Position numbers and translations under genes: made by a program. Shown here in pieces: positions 48,614-57,617 of a stretch of DNA of 59,724 nucleotides. The notes below the pieces were generated by a model. The model was not told the DNA's origin. It ran no database searches and was given only the letters and a program-made list of their open reading frames with translations. Position 1 is the first letter of the stretch. Every line of letters starts with the position of its first letter. Location of the stretch: positions 1 through 59,724 of the forward strand of contig JAFWAC010000033.1 in the NCBI GenBank assembly GCA_017507805.1, written 5' to 3'. Source of the stretch: Clostridia bacterium (lineage in GTDB: Bacteria > Bacillota > Clostridia > Oscillospirales > Acutalibacteraceae).

Positions 48614-49617
48614 AAATTTTAAGTATAGAAAGCTCCTGTGATGAAACCTCCGTTGCAGTGACCGAGGGCAGAACGGTGCTTTCAAATATAGTCGCAACCC
48701 AGATAGCCGAGCACCGTATATACGGCGGTGTTGTGCCTGAAATTGCTTCACGCCGCCACACCGAGGCAATCTCCCGCGTGTGTGATGAGGCGATAGCCGA
48801 GGCAGGGATTACCTATAACGATATAGAGGCGGTTGCCGTCACCTTTGCACCCGGTCTTATCGGTGCATTGCTTGTGGGTGTGAACTTTGCCAAGGGGCTT
48901 GCAATGTCGCTCGGAGTGCCGCTTATACCGGTACACCATCTGCGTTCTCATATTGCGGCAAATTATATTGTTCACCCCGATTTGGAGCCTCCTTTTTTGT
49001 GCCTTTTGGTTTCGGGCGGTAACACCGTGATTGCAGAGGTCACCGATTATACAAGCTTTAATATTTTGGGCGGCACCCGTGACGATGCCGCAGGCGAATG
49101 CTTTGATAAAACGGCGCGCTGTATGGGACTTGAGTATCCCGGCGGCGTCACGCTTGATAAAATTGCAACCGAAGCTGACCTTAAAAAATATCCATTGCCC
49201 TTTCCGAAATCGGGCGGCGGAGAATTTGATTTCAGCTTTTCGGGGCTTAAAACCGCTGTTATAAACTTAATTCACAACGCTTCCCAGAAAAATGAAGCAA
49301 TCGATATACCTGTGCTTTGTGCCACTGTGAGACAAAGGGTGTGCGATATGCTCATATCGGCGACACTTGAAGCGGCGGAAAAATTCGGGTATACTAAAAT
49401 TGCGGTGGCAGGCGGTGTGTCTGCCAACAGCGAGCTTCGCGCAAGGCTTGACGGGGAGTGCAAAAAACGGGGGTACAGTCTTTATTATCCTCCTCTTAAA
49501 TACTGTGGAGATAACGCCGCAATGGTCGGAGTTCAGGGCTATTATGAGTTGAGGGACGGTAATATTGCCGGCTGTGACCTTAATGCAACCGCAACATTAC
49601 CTATAAATTACAGATAA
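48610..49617 (+). CDS. tsaD: tRNA threonylcarbamoyladenosine transferase TsaD
   Basis: 335 residues. Opening ILSIESSCDETSVAV, metal-binding VHHLRSHIAANY (His pair), GGTRDDAAGECFDKTARCMG, and GVSANSELRARL late. It transfers the threonylcarbamoyl group to A37 of tRNAs with TsaB, TsaC and TsaE. TsaB and TsaE, often beside it, are not in this window. Starts 4 nt inside the phosphatase-acetyltransferase gene. Confidence 0.96.
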   Translation: MKILSIESSCDETSVAVTEGRTVLSNIVATQIAEHRIYGGVVPEIASRRHTEAISRVCDEAIAEAGITYNDIEAVAVTFAPGLIGALLVGVNFAKGLAMSLGVPLIPVHHLRSHIAANYIVHPDLEPPFLCLLVSGGNTVIAEVTDYTSFNILGGTRDDAAGECFDKTARCMGLEYPGGVTLDKIATEADLKKYPLPFPKSGGGEFDFSFSGLKTAVINLIHNASQKNEAIDIPVLCATVRQRVCDMLISATLEAAEKFGYTKIAVAGGVSANSELRARLDGECKKRGYSLYYPPLKYCGDNAAMVGVQGYYELRDGNIAGCDLNATATLPINYR

Positions 49618-49649
49618 AATAAGAGCTGAAGGAGAAAAGTGAAAGGCAA

Positions 49650-50543
49650 ATGTCAGAGAAGAGACTGCTTTTGATTGTAAATCCCTGTTCAGGCAGGGCA
49701 AAAATGAGAACAGAGCTTTTAAAGGTTGTGGAAATTTTTTCTCTTGGCGGTTATTCGGTGACCGTTTATCCCACAAAGGCAAGAGGAGATGCCACCGAAA
49801 GAGTATCTCTGCTTTCACAGGACGAATATAATCTTATTGTGGTTTGCGGAGGGGACGGTACCCTTAATGAAACCATAACAGGGCTTATGCAGACGGGAAT
49901 TAACTGTCCCCTTGGGTACATTCCGTCAGGAACGCTTAATGAGTGGTCCTCGGGGCTTGGAATTTCCCGTGATATCGAGAGTGCCGCAAGGGATATTGTA
50001 AACGGACGCGAAATCTCACTCGATATCGGCAAATTCGGGGATAAATATTTTTCATATACAGCCTCCTTCGGTGCTTTTACCTCCGCTTCATATACTGCTC
50101 CGCAGGATGTAAAAAATGTCTTGGGGCAGGCGGCATATTTCTTTGAGGGCATAAAAAGCCTCGGAAATATAAAGCCCATAAGCCTGAAATTTTCCTGCAA
50201 GGATAAAGAAATAGAGGGCGAGTTCCTTTTCGGAGCAATTTCTAACTCTATGTCTGTCGGGGGAATAGTTAAGTTTGACGAATCGGTTGTAAAGCTTAAT
50301 GACGGTCTTTTTGAGGTTCTGCTTATCCGCAAGCCCGATAATGTGCTTAAGCTTCAGCCCTTGATTGACGGTATTCTCCGGCAGGAGCTTGACCGCGAGG
50401 GTATGGAATTTTTTCATACCGATGAAATCACTGTTTTGGGCGGCAAGGAGGTTCCGTGGACGCTTGACGGTGAGTATGCCGAGGGTGACGACAGCGTGAA
50501 AATAACAAACATAAATAATGCAATAAGCTTTATTGTGCCATAA
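49650..50543 (+). CDS. Diacylglycerol kinase-family lipid kinase (YegS/BmrU type)
   Basis: 297 residues. LLLIVNPCSGRAK at the start, VVCGGDGTLNETITGL (catalytic GGDGT), then GYIPSGTLNEWSSGLGI where most relatives have PLGTGNDFA. C-terminal beta-sandwich follows. It phosphorylates a lipid, probably diacylglycerol. The altered glycine-rich piece (SGTLNEW) suggests a different substrate preference. It lies 32 nt after tsaD and just before mreB. Confidence 0.88.
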   Translation: MSEKRLLLIVNPCSGRAKMRTELLKVVEIFSLGGYSVTVYPTKARGDATERVSLLSQDEYNLIVVCGGDGTLNETITGLMQTGINCPLGYIPSGTLNEWSSGLGISRDIESAARDIVNGREISLDIGKFGDKYFSYTASFGAFTSASYTAPQDVKNVLGQAAYFFEGIKSLGNIKPISLKFSCKDKEIEGEFLFGAISNSMSVGGIVKFDESVVKLNDGLFEVLLIRKPDNVLKLQPLIDGILRQELDREGMEFFHTDEITVLGGKEVPWTLDGEYAEGDDSVKITNINNAISFIVP

Positions 50544-50569
50544 ATAAAATAAGGAAAAGAGAAGGAATT

Positions 50570-51589
50570 ATGTTTACAAGAGATATAGGTGTTGACCTTG
50601 GTACCGCAAACACTTTAGTATGCCTTAAGGGTAAGGGCATTATTATGAGAGAGCCTTCGGTTGTGGCTTATGACATAAGAAACGATGCCGTTCGTGCCGT
50701 GGGCACAGAGGCAAAGGAAATGATAGGCAGAACTCCCGGCTCGATAGTTGCAGTAAGACCGCTTAAGGACGGCGTTATTGCCGACTTTGATGTTACAGCC
50801 GCAATGCTTAAAAGATTTGTCTCCCAGGCATTAAAGGGCTCTTTTTTCTCAAGGGTGAGAATGGTTATATGTATACCTGCAGGTGTTACCGAGGTTGAAA
50901 GCCGCGCGGTTTACGATGCGGCAAAGCAGGCAGGCGCCGCAGACATTGACCTTGTAGAGGAACCGATGGCTGCCGCAGTGGGCGCAGGGCTTCCTGTCTG
51001 GGATGCGGCAGGTAATATGGTTGTAGATGTGGGCGGCGGTACGAGTGAGGTCGCCGTAATATCTCTTGGTGATATTGTTACGGCTCAGTCCATAAGAATT
51101 GCCGGCGATGACCTTGATGAAGCTATTATAAATTATGTCAGAAGAAAGCATAATCTGCTTATAGGCGAAAGAACGGCAGAGCAGATTAAGATAGAAATCG
51201 GCTCAGCAAAGCCCTATGAGAATGAGACAAGCATAGAAATAAAGGGTAGAAACCAGGTTGACGGTTTGCCTAAGAATGTGGTTATTTCCTCGGAGGAGGT
51301 ACGCGCCGCAATGGCAGACCCGATTTCACAGATAATTGATACAATCCGTCTCACCCTTGAAAAAACTCCGCCCGAATTGGCGGCGGATATTATCGACCGC
51401 GGTATCACAATGACGGGCGGCGGCGCTCTGCTTCGCGGCTTTGCCGAGCTTATTGCAGAGGAAACCGGAATGCCGGTGACGGTTGCGGCAAATCCCCTTG
51501 ACTGCGTGGTTCTGGGAACAGCCAAAAGACTTGAGGCCGACAGCGGCTTTGAAAATTATGTTTTCCGCAGAGGCAAGCGCTTCAGATAA
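50570..51589 (+). CDS. mreB: Rod-shape actin-like protein MreB
   Basis: 339 residues, actin fold: GVDLGTANTLVCLKGKGI (phosphate 1), VVDVGGGTSEVAVISLGDIV (phosphate 2) and the adenosine motif GITMTGGGALLRGFAEL. Directs side-wall peptidoglycan synthesis. Heads mreB-mreC-mreD-pbp2. AAGGA about 8 nt before ATG. The DGK-type gene before it may be co-transcribed. Confidence 0.95.
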   Translation: MFTRDIGVDLGTANTLVCLKGKGIIMREPSVVAYDIRNDAVRAVGTEAKEMIGRTPGSIVAVRPLKDGVIADFDVTAAMLKRFVSQALKGSFFSRVRMVICIPAGVTEVESRAVYDAAKQAGAADIDLVEEPMAAAVGAGLPVWDAAGNMVVDVGGGTSEVAVISLGDIVTAQSIRIAGDDLDEAIINYVRRKHNLLIGERTAEQIKIEIGSAKPYENETSIEIKGRNQVDGLPKNVVISSEEVRAAMADPISQIIDTIRLTLEKTPPELAADIIDRGITMTGGGALLRGFAELIAEETGMPVTVAANPLDCVVLGTAKRLEADSGFENYVFRRGKRFR

Positions 51590-51607
51590 ATTTTTGGAGG
51601 TAAAGCA

Positions 51608-52468
51608 ATGCGATTTTTCTTTCGCAGCAGGCAATTTAAAATTATACTTTTAACCGTTATTGTGTTTATAGCATTATCGGTAATATTCGCCTTGATTGGC
51701 AGCAGAATTTCTCCCCAGGCGGATATAATGGGAACGGTGACTGCGCCTTTTAGAGCCGCATTCACAAAAATTTCCAACGGTGTGTCGGATTTTGTCTCGA
51801 CCTACACCGCGGGAAATGAAATGGAGCTTAAAAACGCAGAGCTTGAAAACGAGATAAACGAGCTTCGCCGCAGGCTGGCTGATTATGAGCAAATGCAGGC
51901 GGAGAATGAGTTTTATAAGGATTACCTTGAAATCAAGGATGCCAATCCCGATTTCGGGTTTACTGCCGCAACCCTCATTTCGAGGGACACCACCGACCCT
52001 TACGGCGGCTTTGTTATCAATCGCGGCTCACTTGACGGAATTGAAGCCACCGACCCCGTTATAACCGATGCGGGACTTGTCGGCTACATAGCCGAGGTTG
52101 GGCTTACAACCTCTAAGGTTGCCACGGTTTTAAGTCCTGATGTGGTTCTTGGTGCTCTTGATAACCGCACTAACGATTCGGGTATTCTTTCGGGTGCGCT
52201 CCAATTTGCCGAAAAGGGACAAACCCGACTTTACAATCTTTCAAGATCCTGTAATATAGCTGTCGGTGACTATATTGTCACCTCGGGCGAGGGTGTTTTC
52301 CCGGCAGGGCTTCTTGTCGGCACAATAAAATCCATCGGCAGTGACCAATATAACACCTCTATTTATGCCGCGGTTGAGCCTTTTGCCGATTTGGAGGCAA
52401 TCCGTTCGGTAATGGTGATAACAGAATTTGAGGGACAGGGCGGGGTTAAGCCCGGAAGCGGTGAATGA
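51608..52468 (+). CDS. mreC: Rod-shape-determining protein MreC
   Basis: 286 residues: N-terminal membrane helix (FKIILLTVIVFIALSVIFAL, residues 9-28), a coiled coil (MELKNAELENEINELRRRLA), then the beta-barrel periplasm-side part (ISRDTTDPYGGFVINRGS; DGIEATDPVITDAGLVG). Links MreB to PBP2. GGAGGT 7 nt before the ATG. Confidence 0.93.
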   Translation: MRFFFRSRQFKIILLTVIVFIALSVIFALIGSRISPQADIMGTVTAPFRAAFTKISNGVSDFVSTYTAGNEMELKNAELENEINELRRRLADYEQMQAENEFYKDYLEIKDANPDFGFTAATLISRDTTDPYGGFVINRGSLDGIEATDPVITDAGLVGYIAEVGLTTSKVATVLSPDVVLGALDNRTNDSGILSGALQFAEKGQTRLYNLSRSCNIAVGDYIVTSGEGVFPAGLLVGTIKSIGSDQYNTSIYAAVEPFADLEAIRSVMVITEFEGQGGVKPGSGE

Positions 52469-52469
52469 T

Positions 52470-52982
52470 ATGCCTCTGAAAAAAAGACATCCGCTTTATG
52501 CCGTTCTAACAATTCTTTTGTTTTTTGCTGTTTTGATTTTTCACACCTCGGATATAGCTGATATTTCGATAAAAACCGCAACTCCGTTACTTATAATACC
52601 TCTGCTTACAGCGTTTTCTATGTTTTCGTCCCCCTTAAAGGCGGCTGTGGCAGGCTTGATTTCGGGCGCTTGCATTGACGGCGTGGCGCAAAAGAACTTC
52701 AGCTTTAATACGGTTGTGCTTATAATCGTTTCGGTTTTTGTCAGCCTTGCGGCAAGCAATCTTTTCAATAAAAATATCCGCGCGGCGGCGGTGCTTTCGC
52801 TTATCACAGCAGTTTTTTACTTTGTGCTTTTATGGGCGCTTTTTTATGCCTTCGGGGTATCGCCGGAGCAAAGCCTTGAGTATCTGCTTAAATATGCCCT
52901 GCCCTCCGCGGTTTACAGCTCGGTTTTCATAATTCCGTTTTATTTTATTTTCAAACACTTCGACCGCAAACAAAATCAATAA
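52470..52982 (+). CDS. mreD: Rod-shape-determining protein MreD
   Basis: 170 residues and five membrane segments (LYAVLTILLFFAVLIFHTS; ATPLLIIPLLTAFSMF; FNTVVLIIVSVFVSLAA; AVLSLITAVFYFVLLWALFY; VYSSVFIIPFYFIF). ATG 52470 with GGTGA 5 nt before it, 1 nt after the mreC stop. Low sequence conservation, so the assignment rests mainly on size, topology and position. Confidence 0.88.
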   Translation: MPLKKRHPLYAVLTILLFFAVLIFHTSDIADISIKTATPLLIIPLLTAFSMFSSPLKAAVAGLISGACIDGVAQKNFSFNTVVLIIVSVFVSLAASNLFNKNIRAAAVLSLITAVFYFVLLWALFYAFGVSPEQSLEYLLKYALPSAVYSSVFIIPFYFIFKHFDRKQNQ

Positions 52983-52999
52983 TTTTCGGAGGAACAAAA

Positions 53000-54976
53000 T
53001 TGCCTTTCAAGAAAAAAAGCCAGACCCAGCTTACCGTTTTGTCGGTTATTATGGTTTTGGTAATCCTTTTATTCACAGTCAGAGTTTATTCTATCCAGAT
53101 AGCCGATGCCGCCGAGTATACCGACAAAAATGACGGTGCGGCTTCGGTGCTTACTGCTGTTCTGAAAGCACCGCGAGGCGAAATCCTTGATTGCTACGGC
53201 AGACAGATAGCTATAAACCGAGACGGCTACAATATTGTTTTTAACAAGGCTTATGTCAAGGAAAATCTCAATGATATTATACTCACCCTTGTTAAGCTTA
53301 TGAAGGAGTATAATGCATCCTGGGTGGACGAGCTTCCGGTGTCTCCCGCCGCGCCCTATGCTTTCACGGCAGACGGTGACACCAAAAAGCTTGTCGAAAA
53401 GTTGGAGCTTGCTCATTACGCCACGGCAGAAAACTGCTTCAAGGCGATGGTTGAAAAATACGGGCTTGAAAAGTATTCGCAGGATGAGCAGAGAATGATA
53501 ATGGGCGTGCGTTACAGTATGACCTTGGCGGATTTTTCCATTTCTTATCCCTTCACTTTTGCGGAGGATATTCCCACCGAGCTTATGCGCAAGGTTTCGG
53601 AATCTGCCTTCAGGCTGGACGGTGTTACGGTTGAGGTTGTTCCTTTCAGAGAATATGTTGACACCTCGCTTGCCGTAAATCTTATCGGCTCGGTCGGCCC
53701 CATTTTTGCCGAGGATTGGGAGGAATACAAGCAAAAAGGCTATTCCTATAACGACAAGGTCGGCAAAAGCGGCATCGAAAGATGGGCTGAGGAGTATCTC
53801 CGCGGCAAGGACGGCGAAATCACATACAAATTGGACAGCAAGGGAAATATAATTTCCAAAGAGGTAACAAAGGAGCCTGTTGCGGGTAAAACCATAATGC
53901 TCACCCTTGATAAGGTGATGCAACGCAGTGCGCAGGACTCCCTTGCCACAGTGGTCAAAGGGCTTCAGTCAAAGGGCGGCTCGGTAACGGCAGGTGCGGC
54001 TGTGGCGGTGCGTATCGACTCGGGCGAGGTTATATGTGCCGCGAACTACCCGACCTATGACTCGGCAACAATGAATAAGAATTACGATAAGCTTGCAAGC
54101 GACCCTGCAAAGCCGCTTACCAACCGTGCCTTTCAGGGCGTTTACCCAATCGGCTCCACCATAAAACCGATTGTGGCAATTGCCGCACTTGAAAACAACT
54201 TTTATAATCAGGGCGAAACCATTAAATGTGTCAGAAATTATGACTATTTCGGGGACTATCAGCCCGACTGTATGCATTATCACGGACATATGAATTTAAA
54301 AAACGCCCTTTCAAAAAGCTGTAACTATTTCTTTTTTGAGCTTGGCAGAAGGATTGGCGCGACCACACTCACAAGCTATTTCAAGCAATTCGGTCTGGGT
54401 GTTACCACCGGTGTTGAGGTGGATGACGCCAAGGGTATTATCATTGAGCCTGCCTCTGACGGTGTCGGCGGTGATACCCTGCAGATTTCGATTGGTCAGA
54501 TGAATGCGTTTACACCCTTGCAGCTCGCCAATTACACGGCAACCCTTGCAAACGGCGGCACACACTACAAGGCAGGACTTATAAGTAAAATAGTATCCTA
54601 CGATATGTCAGAAACCTATGAGGAAATTTCGCCCACAGTTGTTAATAATGTTTCGATGAAAGATAAGAATTTGGCGGCTGTTAAAGAGGGTATGCTGTCT
54701 GTTACGGTGGACGGTACAGGACGTGCCGCTTTGGGAGACTATCCGATAAAGGTTGGCGGTAAAACAGGTACATCACAGGTGCAGGACAAGGTTGACCACA
54801 GCGTGTTTATTGCCTTTGCTCCGTTTGACAGTCCCGAAATCGCAATTTCGGTGGTGCTTGAGCACGGAAATTCCGGTTATTCTGCAGGTACGGTTGTAAG
54901 GAATATTTTAGATGCATATTTCTTTGCCGAAAGCAATTCCCCTGCCGAGGATATGCCTTTTGTGGTTTTGGATTAG
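53000..54976 (+). CDS. mrdA: Penicillin-binding protein 2 (elongation transpeptidase, MrdA/PbpA type)
   Basis: 658 residues. Membrane helix (LTVLSVIMVLVILLFTVRVY, residues 11-30), dimerisation domain with a class B pedestal (PRGEILDCYGRQIAINRDG), then transpeptidase with YPIGSTIKPIVAI (Ser in SxxK), SKSCNYFFFELG (SxN) and KVGGKTGTSQV (KTG). TTG start with CGGAGG at 52987-52992, 7 nt before. Works with RodA; rodA is not in the window. Lies 17 nt after mreD. Confidence 0.94.
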   Translation: MPFKKKSQTQLTVLSVIMVLVILLFTVRVYSIQIADAAEYTDKNDGAASVLTAVLKAPRGEILDCYGRQIAINRDGYNIVFNKAYVKENLNDIILTLVKLMKEYNASWVDELPVSPAAPYAFTADGDTKKLVEKLELAHYATAENCFKAMVEKYGLEKYSQDEQRMIMGVRYSMTLADFSISYPFTFAEDIPTELMRKVSESAFRLDGVTVEVVPFREYVDTSLAVNLIGSVGPIFAEDWEEYKQKGYSYNDKVGKSGIERWAEEYLRGKDGEITYKLDSKGNIISKEVTKEPVAGKTIMLTLDKVMQRSAQDSLATVVKGLQSKGGSVTAGAAVAVRIDSGEVICAANYPTYDSATMNKNYDKLASDPAKPLTNRAFQGVYPIGSTIKPIVAIAALENNFYNQGETIKCVRNYDYFGDYQPDCMHYHGHMNLKNALSKSCNYFFFELGRRIGATTLTSYFKQFGLGVTTGVEVDDAKGIIIEPASDGVGGDTLQISIGQMNAFTPLQLANYTATLANGGTHYKAGLISKIVSYDMSETYEEISPTVVNNVSMKDKNLAAVKEGMLSVTVDGTGRAALGDYPIKVGGKTGTSQVQDKVDHSVFIAFAPFDSPEIAISVVLEHGNSGYSAGTVVRNILDAYFFAESNSPAEDMPFVVLD

Positions 54977-54994
54977 TAAATTTTAGGTTTTAAA

Positions 54995-55023
54995 TTGACA
55001 AAAAATACACATTGTGATAAAAT
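54995..55023 (+). promoter_or_regulatory. Promoter of the MinD-like gene
   Basis: TTGACA (54995-55000), 17 bases, TAAAAT (55018-55023), 24 bases before the start codon, just after the PBP2 stop. Confidence 0.7.
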
Positions 55024-55047
55024 ATTCAGGAAAAGGAGGGGTATTTT

Positions 55048-55779
55048 ATGTCAAAGGTTTTTGCCGTGACTTCCGGCAAGGGCGGTGTCGGCAAATCTAC
55101 CCTTTCTGTGGGACTTGCCTTTTCGTTCTGTAAAAGGGATAAAAAGGTTTTGCTTGTTGATATGGATGAGGGGCTTCGCTGTCTTGACCTTATGCTTGGA
55201 ATGGACAAGCTGGCGGTTTTGGACCTTTCCGACCTGCTTATGGGCAGAGAGCTTGAGGACGGGATATATTCCTGTGAAACGCAAAAAAATCTTTTCCTTG
55301 TTCCTGCTCCTGCAAAGGTCGGTATGATTGATGCCTTTGCCTTCGCAAGCTTTGCAAAGAATGTCTGTGATATGTTTGATGTTGTGATATTCGATTTCCC
55401 CGCAGGTATAAATCTTTCGCTTTACCCCTGCTTGCCAAAGGAAACCCTGTTTTTAACTGTCGCTGTGCCCGATCCCGTTTCGGTAAGGGATGCGGCGGCT
55501 GTGGGTGCACTGCTTTGCGAAATGGGGCTTAAGGCAAGACTTGTTATTAACCGCTTTGTTTATAAGCAAAGCCGTAAATATAAAGAAAAAAATATAGATG
55601 GTATAATCGATTCGGCTGAGCTGAGGCTTATCGGCATTGTGCCGGAGGCAGAGGAGCTGACTATGCTTTCTCTTACTCACAGGCTTCACCGCAGAGGTAA
55701 AGCGGCGGCGGCCTTCGGCAGAATTGTGCGCCGTCTTGAAGGGGAAAGCTTACTGCTTCCCAAAATCAAAAAAATCTGA
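55048..55779 (+). CDS. MinD/ParA-type ATPase
   Basis: 243 residues. Deviant Walker A GKGGVGKST (11-19), VLLVDMDEGLRCLDLMLGM, VVIFDFPAGINLS (Walker B-like) and a basic amphipathic C-terminus (GRIVRRLEGESLLLPKIKKI) that may be the membrane-targeting helix. MinD-like, but shorter than MinD (about 265) and no MinC or MinE lies beside it. Could place the division site, or act in a different polar or chromosome-related task. Own promoter upstream; next gene 13 nt away. Confidence 0.85.
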   Translation: MSKVFAVTSGKGGVGKSTLSVGLAFSFCKRDKKVLLVDMDEGLRCLDLMLGMDKLAVLDLSDLLMGRELEDGIYSCETQKNLFLVPAPAKVGMIDAFAFASFAKNVCDMFDVVIFDFPAGINLSLYPCLPKETLFLTVAVPDPVSVRDAAAVGALLCEMGLKARLVINRFVYKQSRKYKEKNIDGIIDSAELRLIGIVPEAEELTMLSLTHRLHRRGKAAAAFGRIVRRLEGESLLLPKIKKI

Positions 55780-55792
55780 AAGGACTCTTATT

Positions 55793-56194
55793 ATGACAAT
55801 CGCATTAATCGCACACGACACAAAAAAGGAACTTATGGTACAGTTTTGCATTGCTTATTGCGGAATTTTGAGCAAGTATAATCTGGTTGCCACCGGCGCC
55901 ACCGGCAAAACAGTTTCCGAAGCTACCGGTCTTAATATAGTTAGATTTTTGGGCGGCTCACAGGGCGGCACACAGCAGATTGCCGCACGCATCGGCTGTG
56001 ATGAAATTGATATGCTGCTTGTTTTCCGTGACCCCATCAATCCTAAGCCGAATGAGCCGGACGACCAATCTCTGCTCCGTCTTTGCGATGTTCATAACAT
56101 TCCGGTTGCAACCAATATCGCCACTGCCGAAATGCTAATTCACGGTCTTGAGCGCGGCGACCTTGATTGGCGCGAGATAATCAAAAAAGGATAA
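55793..56194 (+). CDS. mgsA: Methylglyoxal synthase
   Basis: 133 residues. IALIAHDTKKELMVQF at the start, then NLVATGATGKTVSEATGL, GGSQGGTQQIAARI (variant of the GPLGGDQQIGA site), and MLLVFRDPINPKPNEPD. Converts dihydroxyacetone phosphate to methylglyoxal, relieving phosphate shortage in glycolysis. AAAGG at 55779-55783 gives ATG 55793; a longer frame overlaps the MinD-like gene. hisS follows after 14 nt. Confidence 0.92.
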   Translation: MTIALIAHDTKKELMVQFCIAYCGILSKYNLVATGATGKTVSEATGLNIVRFLGGSQGGTQQIAARIGCDEIDMLLVFRDPINPKPNEPDDQSLLRLCDVHNIPVATNIATAEMLIHGLERGDLDWREIIKKG

Positions 56195-56208
56195 AACGAG
56201 GAACAAAA

Positions 56209-57519
56209 ATGTCTGAAATCAACCGTGCCGTTAAGGGCACTAATGATGTTTTGCCCGAAAACAGCCATAATTGGCAGTTTGTTGAGGGTAAAATGCTTGA
56301 AACTGCAGGTCTTTACGGATTTAGCGAAATTCGCGTTCCTGTCTTTGAGCATACTGAGGTTTTTTTGCGCAGTGTGGGTGATACTACCGATGTTGTGCAA
56401 AAGGAAATGTATACATTTGATGATAAGGGCGGCAGGTCTATAACCCTTCGCCCTGAGCTTACTGCCGGCGTTATAAGAAGCGCGATTGAGAACGGTCTTG
56501 TGAACGGTGCTTTGCCGGTTAAGGTTTGCTATATCGGCGGCTGTTACCGCTACGAAAAGCCGCAGGCAGGCAGACTCAGGGAATTTCATCAGTTCGGTGT
56601 GGAATGTATAGGCGCCGCGGCTCCTAATGCCGATGCTGAGGTAATAGCCCTTGCGCGTCAGGTGCTAAGCTCGATTGGAATTGAAAAAATTTCCCTTGAA
56701 ATAAATTCAATCGGCTGTCCCGAATGCCGCAAGGCATATCACGCGGCACTTAAGGAGTATTTTAGCTCTAAGAGTGACGAGCTTTGTGCCACCTGCCTTG
56801 ACCGTCTTGACCGTAATCCTATGCGTATACTTGACTGTAAGTCGCCTGTGTGCTCCGAAATTGCGGCAAGTGCTCCGGTTGTGCTTGATTATCTTTGCGA
56901 TGATTGCCGCGAGCATTTTGAGGCTGTAAAATCTCACCTTACGGCGGCAGGAATTGAATATACCGTCAATCCTCATATTGTAAGGGGACTTGACTATTAT
57001 ACCCGAACCGTTTTCGAGTTTGTTTCGGGAGATATCGGCGCTCAGGCAACCGTTTGCGGCGGCGGCAGGTATGACGGACTTATCTCACAGATGGGCGGTC
57101 CTGCTGTGCCTTCGTTGGGCTTTGCTATGGGTATAGAAAGATTAATGCTTGTGCTGAAAAATCAAGGCATTGCTCTGCCCGAGGCTCCTGTTCCCGACCT
57201 TTATATAGCCGCCTTGGGTGAAAAGGCTCAGCTTAAAGCCACCGCGCTTTGCGCTTCCTTGCGTGAGGACGGCTTCCGTGTTTTAACCGATATTTGCGGC
57301 AGAGGACTTAAGCCTCAGATGAAATATGCCGGAAAATCGGGTGCTAAGTTTTCTCTGGTTTTGGGCGATGCTGAAATCGAAACAGGCAAAGCAAGACTTA
57401 AAAATATGCAAAGCGGCGAGGAGATTTCTGTGAGCTTAAACACACTTTCGGACAGACTGTTGGAGTGTGTTAATGCACAGGCACTTGAAAGCCTTGAGGA
57501 AGCAGTTTTAAAAGATTAA
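56209..57519 (+). CDS. hisS: Histidyl-tRNA synthetase
   Basis: 436 residues, class II. KGTNDVLPENSHNW at the start, motif 2 RYEKPQAGRLREFHQFGVE, histidine-specific HIVRGLDYYTRTVFEF and motif 3 GFAMGIERL, then the anticodon domain (FRVLTDICGRGLKPQMKYA). ATG 56209 has GAGG 7 nt before it. No T-box leader is seen upstream. aspS follows after a palindromic repeat, as in many Firmicutes hisS-aspS pairs. Confidence 0.96.
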   Translation: MSEINRAVKGTNDVLPENSHNWQFVEGKMLETAGLYGFSEIRVPVFEHTEVFLRSVGDTTDVVQKEMYTFDDKGGRSITLRPELTAGVIRSAIENGLVNGALPVKVCYIGGCYRYEKPQAGRLREFHQFGVECIGAAAPNADAEVIALARQVLSSIGIEKISLEINSIGCPECRKAYHAALKEYFSSKSDELCATCLDRLDRNPMRILDCKSPVCSEIAASAPVVLDYLCDDCREHFEAVKSHLTAAGIEYTVNPHIVRGLDYYTRTVFEFVSGDIGAQATVCGGGRYDGLISQMGGPAVPSLGFAMGIERLMLVLKNQGIALPEAPVPDLYIAALGEKAQLKATALCASLREDGFRVLTDICGRGLKPQMKYAGKSGAKFSLVLGDAEIETGKARLKNMQSGEEISVSLNTLSDRLLECVNAQALESLEEAVLKD

Positions 57520-57525
57520 AATTCC

Positions 57526-57581
57526 AAATGAATAATGAGGGTTGCTTAATGAAGGTTCATTATCGCGTTCATTATTCATTT
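57526..57581. repeat. ATTCATT-type nested palindrome between hisS and aspS
   Basis: Outer 13-bp inverted repeat AAATGAATAATGA / TCATTATTCATTT (57526-57538 and 57569-57581) encloses AATGAA-GG-TTCATT (57548-57561). Same word family as the element at 35901-36000. Confidence 0.65.
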
Positions 57582-57617
57582 TTCGCTTATTATATATATG
57601 TATAGAGGTGTCATATT

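Noticed and set aside
47969-48769. 266-residue antisense frame across the phosphatase fusion and tsaD
   Set aside because: Runs across two established genes on the other strand; no motif, shadow codon pattern.
53069-53923. 284-residue antisense open frame opposite PBP2
   Set aside because: It lies wholly inside a well-supported gene, has no convincing start signal, and its composition (many His, Cys, Arg) is that of an antisense shadow.
57520-57617. T-box riboswitch before aspS
   Set aside because: The 98-base gap has no T-box sequence or specifier stem; only an ATTCATT palindrome.
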